Shown here one piece after another: positions 15,500 through 27,429 of a stretch of DNA of 64,000 nt. Source of the stretch: Mya arenaria (taxonomy: Eukaryota; Mollusca; Bivalvia; Myida; Myidae); contig NC_069127.1 in the NCBI RefSeq assembly GCF_026914265.1, positions 23,388,637-23,452,636 of the forward strand. Direction: 5' to 3'. Made by a program: the position numbers and the translations under genes. Position 1 is the stretch's first letter. Each line of letters begins with the position of its first letter. Under the pieces are notes generated by a model, which was given only the letters and a program-made list of their open reading frames with translations, ran no database searches and had not been told where the DNA came from.

Positions 15500-18400
15500 T
15501 TAAGAGAAAACCATTGTTTAATACATTGTACCTTAGCAATACAATATTGTGTAAATCCGTAAAGGAGAAGAGCGCATAGTCCTGTGACGAGGCTAAACAG
15601 TGGATTTTCAAACTAACAACAACGTATCGTACCCTGGATCTCATTCACACGATTGATCCATTTGTATGTACCCGTTGGTACCACAAAACAAGAACCATAC
15701 ATTTACCCACCACGAACTGCCTTCGAGAGAAGAAATTACGGGAAATGGACGACCGGGAAATTAGAAGTGTATGATGAAGCTCATCGGAACTGGTTGTAAA
15801 TAAAAGCATATTGTTCGAAAAATGTATGTTCGTGGAAACTATTTTCATAGTTGAAATTATTGCATGGGATAGATTAGGTAAATACAAACGCGTGTGCTCA
15901 TTTTCAATTTTTAAAACAAAAATGGCATATTTACGTATGAAAGCATCAACAGTAGATTCCGACCACGTATAAAAACACGGAAGACACAGTTGAACCCTGT
16001 TCCTATCTTTTTAAATATCGTTTTATGGCTAAATGTTTAGTTCTCACATAGGGTTTACACTTCTTTCACATATGATCCGTTTAATATGCTTTAGATGGTA
16101 CCCATAACTATGGTGGGGGAATGTGAAACAGTAAGAAAATCCGTGACAGGCTTGAAAAACGTTGATATGACGAGCCAAAATCAACGACGCGGTTACAACG
16201 CGGTAACAACGCCAAATAATTGTAAATAATAAGCAAATAATTAAATCGAAATAAACATAGAAAAAGAAACACACACAAACAAGTTAATTAAACAAGAAAA
16301 TATTAAATGGCATACATCTAGAACATCATTAACATTTCTTTTTAATGCAAAATCATTTAAGCAAAACAGATTTAAAATTGTGCGATCTAGAAAGAGAAGC
16401 AATTACGTTTTCACATTTGAAAAAAAAACTCAAGGCAGATTTATTCAGAATGAACAGGTCATTTATTCGATTGACTGGGTAATCTATTTACCGATCTTTT
16501 AAAGATGATCATCTTCTTAAAGCAAATAACAACTTTATGATACCCAATTGCTATATATTTACGTTAAGCATAGTTAAAATACAATACTACAATGAACTCC
16601 ACAGGGTCAAGCCGAGTAATCAAGAATTCAAACATTAACCCTGTGGGCTAGAGCCCAAACGACATTGACCTTGAGACAAGTAACATGTCAACAATGAATT
16701 GATATCCCTCTCTGAGAAATTTCAATAATTGCTACGTTTAGTTTAATTTCTACTTAACAAATGACCTTGATTAGAGCGCCATGTTATTATCGGTGGTGCC
16801 CAGACGCATTTTCCTTGATCGATATTTTAATACGCTTGCGAGGTTGTTTGAATCAAATATTAAAAATGGATGGCAGTTTCTGTTCGCATGGTGCACACCT
16901 TTCCGATTTTCAAAAGCGTTTGATTTTCTGTCATTTTTTTCTGCAAGTCGTAAGTTTATTTCTCATTTTGTATGCATGATGAAGATTTATTTGAATACAG
17001 TAGTACATTTCCCAACTAAATTCAAATAAAGAGAAAAGCATGGTATTTCGTCTCGATTTTGTAAAAAGAAAAAAGAAAGACGGTTGTAAGGTAATTTTTT
17101 TTAAACAGGGAATGACATCAATAGCATTTAACAAATTTATGACATCAAATTGCCGGGTATGACGTCACAATTTACATAAAAGCAAATTGCATTATAAGTT
17201 AAGTGTTTATTTTAAGTGGATATCATTTAAGCATGTATTCTTCTTACCAACAGAAAAAATAAAACGAAATGATGTATCTGTGGTTTAACAGTATTCCAAG
17301 TTTTACATTTCTGCAATGTATGTAGCGCGGGACATAGTATTACTTTATGATATTCGACTCATCGCTTAAGCGGTTGAAACAGGGAGGTCGATTTTGCTAG
17401 TTTGTTTTACTGGAAAAGCATGTGATGAAAATAATCTGAAACTCATCATCATTTATTACACAATTTTATTCAACTTGTCATGGAAAGAGGTTAATAAGCG
17501 TATGAATCATATTAATAAGTGTATCATGCACTACTAGCGATAAGCTGACATTTGCGAAACTCACTAGACTAAGTTCATTATTTTTCAAATTCCTAACAAT
17601 GCAATAATGAATTAGCATAGAAATAATGAACATATTTTAATATTTTCTCCAAAATTTACTGATGAGTTTGTGTTTAGAAGTTATAGCCTACATATCGCTG
17701 ATTATGTAGGTAATTAAGTTTTAATTTACAATAATGATGATTAATCTTTATTATGTTCCCCAAAGGGAGTGAATAATATAGTCGCCGCTTTGTCCGTCCG
17801 CCCGTCAGTCCGTCTGTCCATCCTTCCGACCTCCCGTCACACCCTTGTCGGATAATAACTACAAACCCACTGATAGGATTGAAATAAAACTTGATATATA
17901 GATTGATGACAATAAGAGGAAGTGCGGTGTGCATAAGAGCCAAAATCACATCATGTATATTTATTAAGTTCCCTTTCTTTTTTCATAATCGATGCTTGTC
18001 TGGATCTTATCTTGGAAAGTCGTAAAGAGATTCAAATTAAACTTGAAATATAGATAGATGGCGAGTGGAGGGAGTGCAAGCGCAGGAACTCTTAACCTGC
18101 CCAACATTCCTCTTTTGGTATTTCCCCTTTACCTGTTTGGAAAATAGTTCGTGGAAAATAGTTAAGGTATTAAAAAGAACTGGAAGCATATAAAGACAGC
18201 AATGCAGTGCACAAGAACCTGGAATTTTTTATTTTAGTTATTTCTCCTTTCCCTTCCCTTAACTTGATATTTTTTCGATAATGAGAGCTTGTCCGGGACA
18301 TCGCTTGGAACATATTAAAGTGATTAAAAAGAAACTTGAAATATTGATATATATCAATAAGACGAAGTGCAGTAACGGAGAATTAGTTTATAGATGGATG

Positions 18401-18700
18401 GCAATGACATTAAAAATGTTTAAAGATCCATATTCTCGCAAAGTTCCTTTTATGATATTTTTGATTTTCAATTGCTGTTTTTATTTCACTGGAAATTACT
18501 TTGAACTTTAATTTTCAAATCTGCCGATATATTTATATTCATTTAATACAATACATCTATTGACCTTATACTAGCTTACTTATTGTATTACTATATGAGC
18601 CCTTTTCATAAAAAAATGGCCTTTGGGGAGCATCCATACTCATGTTCCAATAATAAATAATTCGCTATTACTTTCAAAAGAATAGTTATTATATCATTTG
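15500..18700. other. Intron of the broken PAN gene, with dispersed repeats
   Basis: The stretch matches 34500-35530, 37170-38110 and 38155-39955 in pieces. A GTCCGTCC-rich block at 17760-17830, after CCCCAAAGGGAG, recurs at 38280-38350. Bases about 16450-17640 are present here but absent between 38110 and 38155. Bases 16761-16860 have a diverged match at 63600-63720. No gene is supported. Confidence 0.55.
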
Positions 18701-21700
18701 TTTACCTTTTACACATATGTCCGCAGACGGGTCATAACGAAACCAGTCTGTACACTGGCATGTACCGTCAATACAAGCCAAATTTGCATTTTCTTGACAA
18801 TCAGCTGTTATCGTACATGGAGTAACGATTGATGTAGTTGTCGTGACCAAAGATGTTGATGTCGTCGATGTAGTGGGTGAGTTGGTTGTGCTAGTTGTGG
18901 TGGTGGTAGGTGTTGTTGTAATGGTGGTTTGTGTGGTACTTGTTTTGCTCGTAGTGGTGGATGTAGTAGTGGATGTGTGTTGTTGTGGTGAGGGCTGTGG
19001 TACTTGTTCCGCTTGTGGAGTTGGGTGTTGTTGTGGTGGATGGTGTTGTGAGGCTGGTGATTGGAATGGTTCTCGTTGTGCTTGTAATGGTGGTGGTGGT
19101 CATGGGGGAAGCTGTTGTTAAACCTGAAAGGGTATTTTAAGTAGTTATTTTATTCAAATTTGAAAATATTTTAGTTATATATACACACTTTTTAAAACAT
19201 ATTTTGAACTGGCATATTCAAGCTCATTTCATATGAATGGATTTGATGGACGAACAATGGGCTAAAAAGTTATTTTGAACTACTTCATATAGCTATCTGT
19301 CAATTTCTCATACCAAAACTAAGAATGTGGGTGTCTGATGAATTTGTTTTTCTTTGGTATTTAAGTTTGCTGAGATATAAAAAAGTAGTTCAAAAGGTTC
19401 TGTTATATGTTATATAATACGTTGATCAAGTCTTCATCTACAAACCAACACCTCGCATAATTACAAGTTTCTAAACTCGTTGAATAAAACTATGTATTAT
19501 ATGACGACTCGAAAAGATCCTATTTGAATCGTACAGTCAGAGAATAATAAAAATCCTTAAAACGGACAGATTATATGACTGAAAACCTTTAGTAAATTAT
19601 GTAAGTAAGACCATTGTTTCATTTTTTTTTTCGAATTCTGACTCTTTATGGCAAAGATTAATCCGTTTTATTTGTTCATTTGAAAAACATCATAAACAAG
19701 TTTTGCTTGTTCCGTTGCACAATCAAATAAATACAACTTCTCAAATTTCACTCCCTGTAGTTTCCGTTTATTAATTCATTTTAATATAGCATCAGAAATA
19801 ATATGGAAGAAATTCATAAAAAAGTTCCTTCTCCAGATAAAGAAGCGAAGATATATAATTGTTGTTATTAACAAAAAACCTTTAAGCTGGTAATAGTGTC
19901 CGTTTCGGTTCAGGCAGCCGTTAGTATCCGAAAATATTGTGTCGAAAATGAACCAGTCTCTTGAATCAAAATCATAAAAGAAACTTTTGCACATTTCCAA
20001 ACGACCTCACTCCCTCGCACATGACTGCATATTTCGTTTATTGACACAGTTATTAAAAGATTGTGAGCATAGAACGCCATCAAATGAGGGTTTCCTTTCA
20101 AAAACATGTTCGACAACGGTCATAAACACCGGCCTTAATCCGTATAACAATTGAAATATAATGAATGAATGTCTCATTTTCTCAACCTAATCTTTGCCGA
20201 GTTTTAAACAAAATAGGAGTTTACATATTCCTGCATTAGTAGCATTTTACAGAAAATATAGATGAGGTATCCTTCAGAAAAGCCTGCCTTATTTGGGAGC
20301 AATTAGTGCTTTCAAATCGTTTCCGTTCGATACCAGATGCACTAGATGGGCGGATCCAATAGCTTGCGTTAGAAGAGGCAACACCTGTAGGCAAATCTTG
20401 CGACGCCATCTACCGATATCAGAACCGAAGTCAGTGTAAATTAGGCGTGTTTATGCGGGTTTGTGGCTATTTCTAATCTGAAATTGGGCTTTCAAGTGTA
20501 TTGAAATCCTATTTTCTACGATATTAACATAAAAAAGCAAGTTAAGGGCTTCACCCACTCACCACTTCACCCCTAAATCAACTAGTTTTCAATGCCCAAG
20601 CCAAAATAGCAGGTACACTGTTATTGGGTCAACTTCGAGACAAAGAGAACCTAGAACGGACTGTTTAGAATATATCCACATCTTGTTCCCGTCGCTTTGT
20701 TTGCTTAACTCTGTAGGACTCGAGGGTAAGGCATCCAGAAATTTTAAATGACATAACAAACTTTTGCCCATTTTTTGTCTGAAATGTAAAAAAAGTCCTG
20801 ATTGAACATTGCGCTACCTGGAATTAGAATGTGAACATTGTAATTGCCTTTTGCATGAGAACGTAATATATCAATTAAATGTGAAGGATACTTCTCTGAG
20901 CTGGATCGTGTTTGGTTAAAGGCAAACAAACCACAAATCGTTATTAAATTTATTTTTGAAAAAAATAAGTATTTTTTTTAATGCAATATCAATCTTTTTT
21001 TATCAGGCTTATATTTTTTATTTATATATAATTGACAAATTTTGGGACCAGTCAGAGGTTATGGCGCCATGCGAAGCCACGAGTGAAAATGTAGTTTTTT
21101 TTATGATCACAAGTGAAATAAAATACGATCTTACACTGAAAAAAACAAATTTTCTGTTTCTTTTATGCTTATTTTCGGAGTTTTATTTGTTTTTTTTATT
21201 TATTTCTGAATTACCCCCTTTTTTGAAAAGGGTGGGCTTTACGCCGCTACCCGTGGGGCGCCCCTCATGCATAGTTATAGCTGTCAACTTTTCTACTTTC
21301 GGTTTGCTGAGAAATAGTTCTCTGCTATTGATTCTTATAGCTTAATATTCGCTCGTTTTTTATTGCAAAGCTTTATGAACAGTAAACAATGAAGTATTAT
21401 TAGTGCACATATGTTCCAAAAAATAATGAAAACACTTTTTTTATTTTAAGATGGGCATGAATACAAAACCAAATTACTACGCCGCTATTTAAAGAATAAA
21501 AATTTGGAAGGTCAAATGTGTTAGCAAAACAAATGTGGATACTCATTGGATTTTAACCATTCTTCTTAGTTTAAGACTGCATGTACGCGTGTTTTTTATA
21601 GTAAGTTAATATTCAGTCGTCTTACTGTCAGAGACCAGTTTGTTTCGATTTAAAATGTTTGTTTTCCAGATAAAGAGTAAATGCCACGCTAGTTTGTTGA

Positions 21701-22130
21701 CACATTTTAAGGTGTGGGTGGGGTAAAAAATATCGGATCTATTTGTAAATTGGGTGAATTCTCCAGGAAGCTCATTTTACTTACTACAACGGTTAACAGT
21801 TCAAAAAACATTTGAACGAGGATATAAAATGTTATTATGTTCGAACAATTGTTTTTATCTGTAATTTGTTTGGTATGAAAGCAAATGTTCGAACATTCAG
21901 CTTCGAAGATCAGTAAAATGTTTGATAAACGGGAGAACCGGTAATAAATGGTAAGTTGTTAATTTCCAATTATATATTTATTTAAATTTATAAAATATTT
22001 CTTTCTTTTTTTAACATTTTTTGACATAATTAATTGAAGTCCAATGTTCTGTTTTGATCAAGGCAAGTACATGTAACAACAAAGGAATTTAAAAGTAGTT
22101 CTGAAAGTTGATATTTCCCTCCTTATTTTG

Positions 22131-22161
22131 CAGTGAAAATATCAAATTGATATTTTCACTG
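22131..22161. repeat. 31-bp palindrome
   Basis: The arms CAGTGAAAATATCAA and TTGATATTTTCACTG are exact reverse complements around a single A. Further TTTCACTGTT repeats follow within 30 bases, so it may belong to an interspersed repeat end. Confidence 0.6.
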
Positions 22162-24721
22162 TTGTTATTTCACTGTTAAAACCCCATATTTCATTGTAAA
22201 GCATGAAAAATATGTTTTTTTCACTTATGCTATGCATATTTTCCTATATAATGGCTCAGATGTAAGCGATGCTTGATGTTTTATTTAAAAGGGAATATGG
22301 TTTCTGTCGGCCTATCCTTTACTGTTAGAGGAAAGCCTTAATTAATGCATGATCGAAAAGACTGCAAACATGCTAATGGAAATTAGTACCGGTGTATTAG
22401 TTTCATGAAGTCGCAAGCATTACCACCATTAATCAAACACCTTTATGCGTTATGAAAGTCGCAACAACACACATGAATAAACATGAATGGGTATCAAGTT
22501 CAAATAAACATTAATTAATTTCAGACGTGTCATTGCTTTGAACAAAGTATTCCCTATTTGGATAAAATTTAATATCACTAATTATTCCTCTGAGAATATA
22601 GCAAGTACAAATTTGTAATTATTAGAAAATTATTCATTGAGAGGAATTGGAGAATTCGAGATTATGATTAGCCACAGATATCTATTTATAATAACACGTT
22701 TGTTTCAAACGACGTGAAAAATAAACTGATTGCTCCTTTTCGCATTTGTTTCGTTTGTGTGTGTTTTATAAACGCTGGAAGGCACGCGAACAAAACACAA
22801 CGCGTTCTAGCGCTTCTATGGACATTTGCAAACTATGTTCTGCATGGACGCGTTTACTTTTTCCGCTATTCCTGCCATTTTACTTCCCGAAATCAGTAAT
22901 AGAATGATAATGAAGTGAATATGGTATTTGAATAATTACTATCGATTTCCTGATACATAAAACATCTTACTAAAGAGGAGATGTCCTATTTTTTTTCGGA
23001 TTAGGGCCAGAAAATGAACCACCCAGTGAACACAGTAAGAATTATTTTTAACGTTAAATAATGTTTGATCTTAAACCGAGAAAAAGTCAAAATAATTAAC
23101 GTCATAAATAAGCACAATAATTTTATGTTTTAGACGCTATACTTGGCGGTCCGAGTGGGATATAGAAATGTTGCACCATAGTTATTTTGTACCGTTCAAT
23201 TTATGGGCTTTCGGTCAAAGATTGAAACCTACTTATTCAAACCGGTAACTCATCTTGGTCCGTTAATTTATAGCAATTTAGTTTTGTTAAGAGAGCTAAA
23301 CCCTTCATAGTCTAATTGAAAGCACAACAAGTTAGAGACAAAATATCTTAAAATCAGAACAGAAAAACAATGCTCCCTATTAATGGTGACACGGAATGGT
23401 TATTTTCAGTAAGACCAACAAACTACATGTAGTGTTTTTTTCACATAAAGTCATTACAGCAGAAGCAAGGTTTCTTATTTCCAAGTAGCCATGCACATGT
23501 TATCGGAAGGAAATTAAAATATTAATAATTATAATTGTGAATCATATGGCAACATAATGTTTGGTTAAAAGAAAATGATTTAAAAAAGAGGTCTTTTTTT
23601 GTTAAGGAAGGTTGAACTCTATTTAAATAACCTAAACGTTAAAAACTTGAATATCATTTTTAATTTTTTGCACACGGAAAACATCACACGAGTTACTCAG
23701 GGTTACATGCCACTAAATCTAACAATTAAAATACGAAATGTGCTTCGAGCGGTGTCATGCACTTTTAACAATACATTGAACGGCTTATGATTCAATCAAA
23801 ACATTTAATTTGAATTATGTCTACAATCCCCTGATGTTTGCTAAGATATAAAGAAAAAGGCAAATATTAAAGCTTTAATACAAAAGACCAAAGGGAGGTT
23901 ACTGTGTATTATTACGTTAGAGGTATCAACAGGCATCCGAATTGTTTTCTTCTATGGTGTTTTGAATTATAAAAAAAATGCTCTCATATAAGTATAACTC
24001 ACAAGAAGAGGACCAGCTGTTAAACATGTTGATCAAATTATGTTTGTGTTATCTTTCAGCGTAACTAGGAATTGCAAAAAAAATAATATAACTTTAATAC
24101 AAAGTTTTTACTGTGTTTAAAAACATGTCGATATTTTTTGAAAAGCATGATGTTCGTCTAATTATACGAAATTTAATTAATATTCGACCTTCCAAATGCA
24201 TCTGAAAACCGGAATTACAAAAGGCCTCGTTCCAACGAGGCGCCATTAGAAAATGTTTATTTTAATGTTAGCTTTGGAAATCATTTTCAGTATGTACATG
24301 ATGTCTATTGGATAATTTAATAGACAATAATGATAGTTAACCGTCCAGTTTTGAAGAAATTACATGTAACAATACATTTCATAGCTAATAGAATCTTAAT
24401 TATCAACCTTTTTCTTGTAAAAAAGCCAAAAGCTCAGTTGGACATATTCAAATATATTCTTTAAAATGTTTTCATTTTAATTAAGATATTAACTTTAAAC
24501 GAAATGAGTGTAATTTTAAAGCAAATAAAATGTGAAGATGAAAGAACACGAAGAGGGCAAAAACGCCCCTCCAAAACCGTCAGTAGTCAGGTATGCCTAT
24601 CCAGGGCACAACGCACCCATTTACCCGTTCTTATTCTATATAAATGATGCAATCCTGTTCGAAGTCAATTTTTAGGCGCAGTCAAGCGCGACGTGTTATC
24701 TCAGCTTATGACGCTTGATAT

Positions 24722-24745
24722 GGTTAGGGTTAGCGTTAGGGTTAT
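24722..24745 (+). repeat. Short telomere-like TTAGGG tract
   Basis: GGTTAGGGTTAGCGTTAGGG contains three TTAGGG hexamers with one variant. TTAGGG is the telomere repeat of molluscs and many animals. At about 24 bases it is too short to be more than a trace of break repair or chance. Confidence 0.4.
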
Positions 24746-25293
24746 GGATGTGGGGCCATTGTTTATAATTATGAATTGTTTTATGTACATGAATGTATGT
24801 AACCAGTTTTTTAGTACTGTTTCTTCAGTAATGTACAGTCTAATATAAACAAGTTTGTGATTCCGCGTTAACGTCAACGCACTTGCAATAGCATTATAAT
24901 ATAATGTAACGAATATTGCATTTTAGGTCCGCAACCTTTCAACAGCAGTACTATATTTGTAGCAGATTTGAGACAGCGTAGTGAATCAATCGTATACACC
25001 AGTATTTTAATACCCGTGTTTACACGGTGTAATATGCGGGCTCCCAAACGATAACGTAATAAGGGCGCCAAAATAACTCATTTTGGATTATTGATATATT
25101 TACTAGTCACAGTAATAATGAATTAACACATTAATACAGATTTGCATCACTTTATTGTTATAGTTCATTTACAAGTCTTTTTAAATACATGTATATATAT
25201 AACACAATGTGTAGAATATCAATTCTATTTTATAAAACAGTTAAATATATATACAAAATATAATGTTAAACACTCGTTTTTTGTTGTTGTTTT

Positions 25294-27000
25294 TTACAGA
25301 AAATGATTCAAATATCCATACGGATAGGTGAGGTAATCCTTATCGATTACCCTTTTGTCAAATACTATCCTATAGTCTTTGGTTTCTTGTCTCGTGACAA
25401 GTTTGGTGTTAGTAATGTCCCTGCATATTTTCATATCTGCAACTTGAACAGAATTACCAATATATGACCCCCTAATCATGTCTACCACCATAGCGTAATT
25501 TATCTTGAGGGAGTTTTTAAAGTTAAGCGTGATTCCTTTCACTTTGCAGACTGATTTATAACCATTTTTATCACACCGTTCTGTTTTGTATGCATAGTTT
25601 TTTGGTCCACCAGTCACAAAGTTCGAAATTTTGTTTCCCGAAACCTCGTCCGTCATATCTCCGAGATAATCTCCGAGTGGTGGTTTCCACTGCCCTGGTC
25701 GGGATGAAAATATTATTGAATCTGTGTCACAGTACAGTGTTCGTGTATTTAGACCTTGTAAGTAACTATAAAGTTTCAGGCGCGCCTGTGCTGTTGTATA
25801 TGCAGCTATGACAACGTTTTTCCGAGAAGAAGCCTCAATAAAATCTTCATTGTATGCCCAGTCTAACTGCACAGTTTCTTCATTTACAAAACGGATGTTC
25901 TTTATTTCTTGTTGATCGCTGGTCATAAAGTCAAAGAACTCCTTTGTATCTGTTACAATAGACGTCTGTGCTAGGTTTGTAAGTTGACCGAACTTGCCCC
26001 AGAAGGAGTTAAGCATCAGCTTTGCCAAGGATCGAAGGCCTGGATGTTTGCATATCCTATCATAGACTAAGAGTATACCTTCTTTGTCATAAAATCTTTG
26101 AATATATGACTGCTTGTCATTATCTGTTTTGCACCATTCAGGCCACCTACTGGCCTCCTGTTTGACTTTTAGAAAGGTATTCACATATTCAGTGAATATA
26201 CCGCCGCATTTGGAGTTTTGGTCATACTGTGATATTTTATCAAAATGCCAAACTTCATAGATATTCAGTATTTTGTAGCCCTGAGACAGGGACATTTTCA
26301 CCTCATCTGTAACCCAAGTACCCAGGAAAGCTCTTTCAGCATCAGTGTGCTGACATGGCGACTGCTGGCATTGGTCTGTGCATGATCTGCATAGGCTGAA
26401 GAGCAGTTTTCCATTCGACTTCATGGGTAAAACAGGCAGGTAGAGTCCTCGTGGAGGTACAATTTTACACTTGATGAGACCCTCGTATTGGGTCATGTTT
26501 TCGAAATTTTCGGTGACAATTTCGGGATGCCCTAGAGGTATTTTCCCAGTTTTGTTAACATATGGATACAACGATGTAACGTCATAATAGTTTATTTCTT
26601 GGTCCTTTGACACTTCTTCGTATAATTTAAATCCTTCTGTTCTCCCTCTGTAAAACGCATCTCTCGGCTCCAAAGGGGTCACTTTATTTACAGATTTGAT
26701 AAATTCTTACAACCCTGGAACAGCTTGTATTTCCTTTTTAAAATCGCATTCCCACATCGACACGTACGTATATCCCAGGGACTCTATATACTGTTGTTTA
26801 TCCAGTGTTCCTGCATACAAATCGCCCATACTCATGTCAATGACAGGATTTACTTTTGTTGTTTCATACCATCTGGGTAGTAGTACTTAATGTCCGGCAA
26901 CTTTGAATAGATGTTGAAAATGGCCCTTTGCTAATTCTGCTATACCAAATGCTTTAGGCATGTCCGCTAAAGCCATCGGAATGAAATTTAATAAATCTAT
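25294..27000 (-). pseudogene. Remnant of a protein-primed family-B DNA polymerase (Polinton/virus-like element type)
   Basis: The longest open part (25294-26682, 462 residues) holds the polymerase core: DVTSLYP (motif A), KLMLNSFWGKFG (motif B) and YCDTDS (motif C, with the two metal-binding aspartates), the pattern of DNA_pol_B_2. Upstream in the same frame, at 26690-27000, more of the family is readable (for example MWECDF), but TAA stops interrupt it at 26707-26709 and 26887-26889. The N-terminal exonuclease domain is absent, so this is a 5'-truncated, broken copy. Matching sequence stops at 27000, where a duplicated host segment begins. No integrase, packaging ATPase or capsid genes and no terminal repeats were seen nearby, so assignment to Polintons is only likely. 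Such genes copy the element's own DNA. Confidence 0.8.
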
Positions 27001-27003
27001 ACA

Positions 27004-27400
27004 ACTTTGTTTTCGGTTGAAGTTGCATCTCCCCTAATCAACAACTGTTGGTTATTTGACAGATTTACTTGAACCTACAAATATTTGGAACAACTCCATA
27101 TTTCTATGCGGAGTGTCAGGTATTTTCTTTAAAGTATGGTGTATGTATTGCATGAAACGTTACAGCAAAACCTTTTCCAAAACAACAGATAATACATAAT
27201 CAGACACACAGAGTCAAATGCAGACACCAATACAAACACCTTGTTTACTGCAAATCACACACAGAGTGATGAAATGCATGTCAATCACACCGCATTGTCG
27301 CACTGTTCCAAAATATAGTTTTTACTCACTCACAATGGAATCACAATGCAATTTTGTTATTTTACCTTGTACAAACTTTCATCATATTAATACGTATTGT
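27004..27400 (+). pseudogene. Second decayed copy of the PPxY cytoplasmic-tail exon
   Basis: This stretch is a close copy of 6090-6500. A loss of one base near 27320, relative to that copy, puts the tail motif out of frame. Read in a shifted frame it follows the shadow frame of the intact tail exon at 48359-48756 (QTPCLLQ against QTPCLQH, then RVMK in both), which confirms homology. It cannot code a tail. Confidence 0.6.
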
Positions 27401-27429
27401 ATTCGCCTTCTGACGACAAAATGCACATT

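Larger units (their letters stand above)
15247..20177 (-). pseudogene. Broken copy of the secreted PAN / Thr-rich / EB-like / PAN gene
   Basis: Three exons match the intact gene at 36919-41584: 19880-20177 (signal peptide and first PAN domain), 18706-19123 (Thr-rich linker and EB-like module) and 15247-15494 (last PAN domain). Exon 1 has an in-frame TGA at 20007-20009 where the intact copy has a cysteine codon, and a second conserved cysteine is Trp (SRDWFIF against SRDCFIF). The Thr-rich tract changes frame near 18985, so the downstream EB-like module is out of frame with the start. The EB-like module itself (CTITADCQENANLAC) and the terminal PAN exon remain open, and that exon keeps its acceptor, so it could in principle be used by another transcript. 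Loss of function of the full-length copy is well supported by the stop and the frame change. Confidence 0.8.
20180..25290. other. Non-coding, right half of the first segmental copy
   Basis: Bases 20180-21060 match 41585-42600, and 22250-24580 match 43660-46640 with insertions. Bases about 21080-22250 are specific to this copy. A near-perfect palindrome is at 22131-22161 and a short telomere-like tract at 24722-24745. T-rich runs make spurious open frames (about 20956-21345). I see no gene. Confidence 0.5.

Noticed and set aside
18843..19121. Val/Cys-rich plus-strand open frame
   Set aside because: It is the antisense of the Thr-rich tract in the broken PAN gene; ACC/ACA repeats read backwards give Val, Gly and Cys runs.
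20956..21345. 129-codon Phe/Leu-rich frame
   Set aside because: Low-complexity T-rich DNA with no match in the second segmental copy and no splice support.
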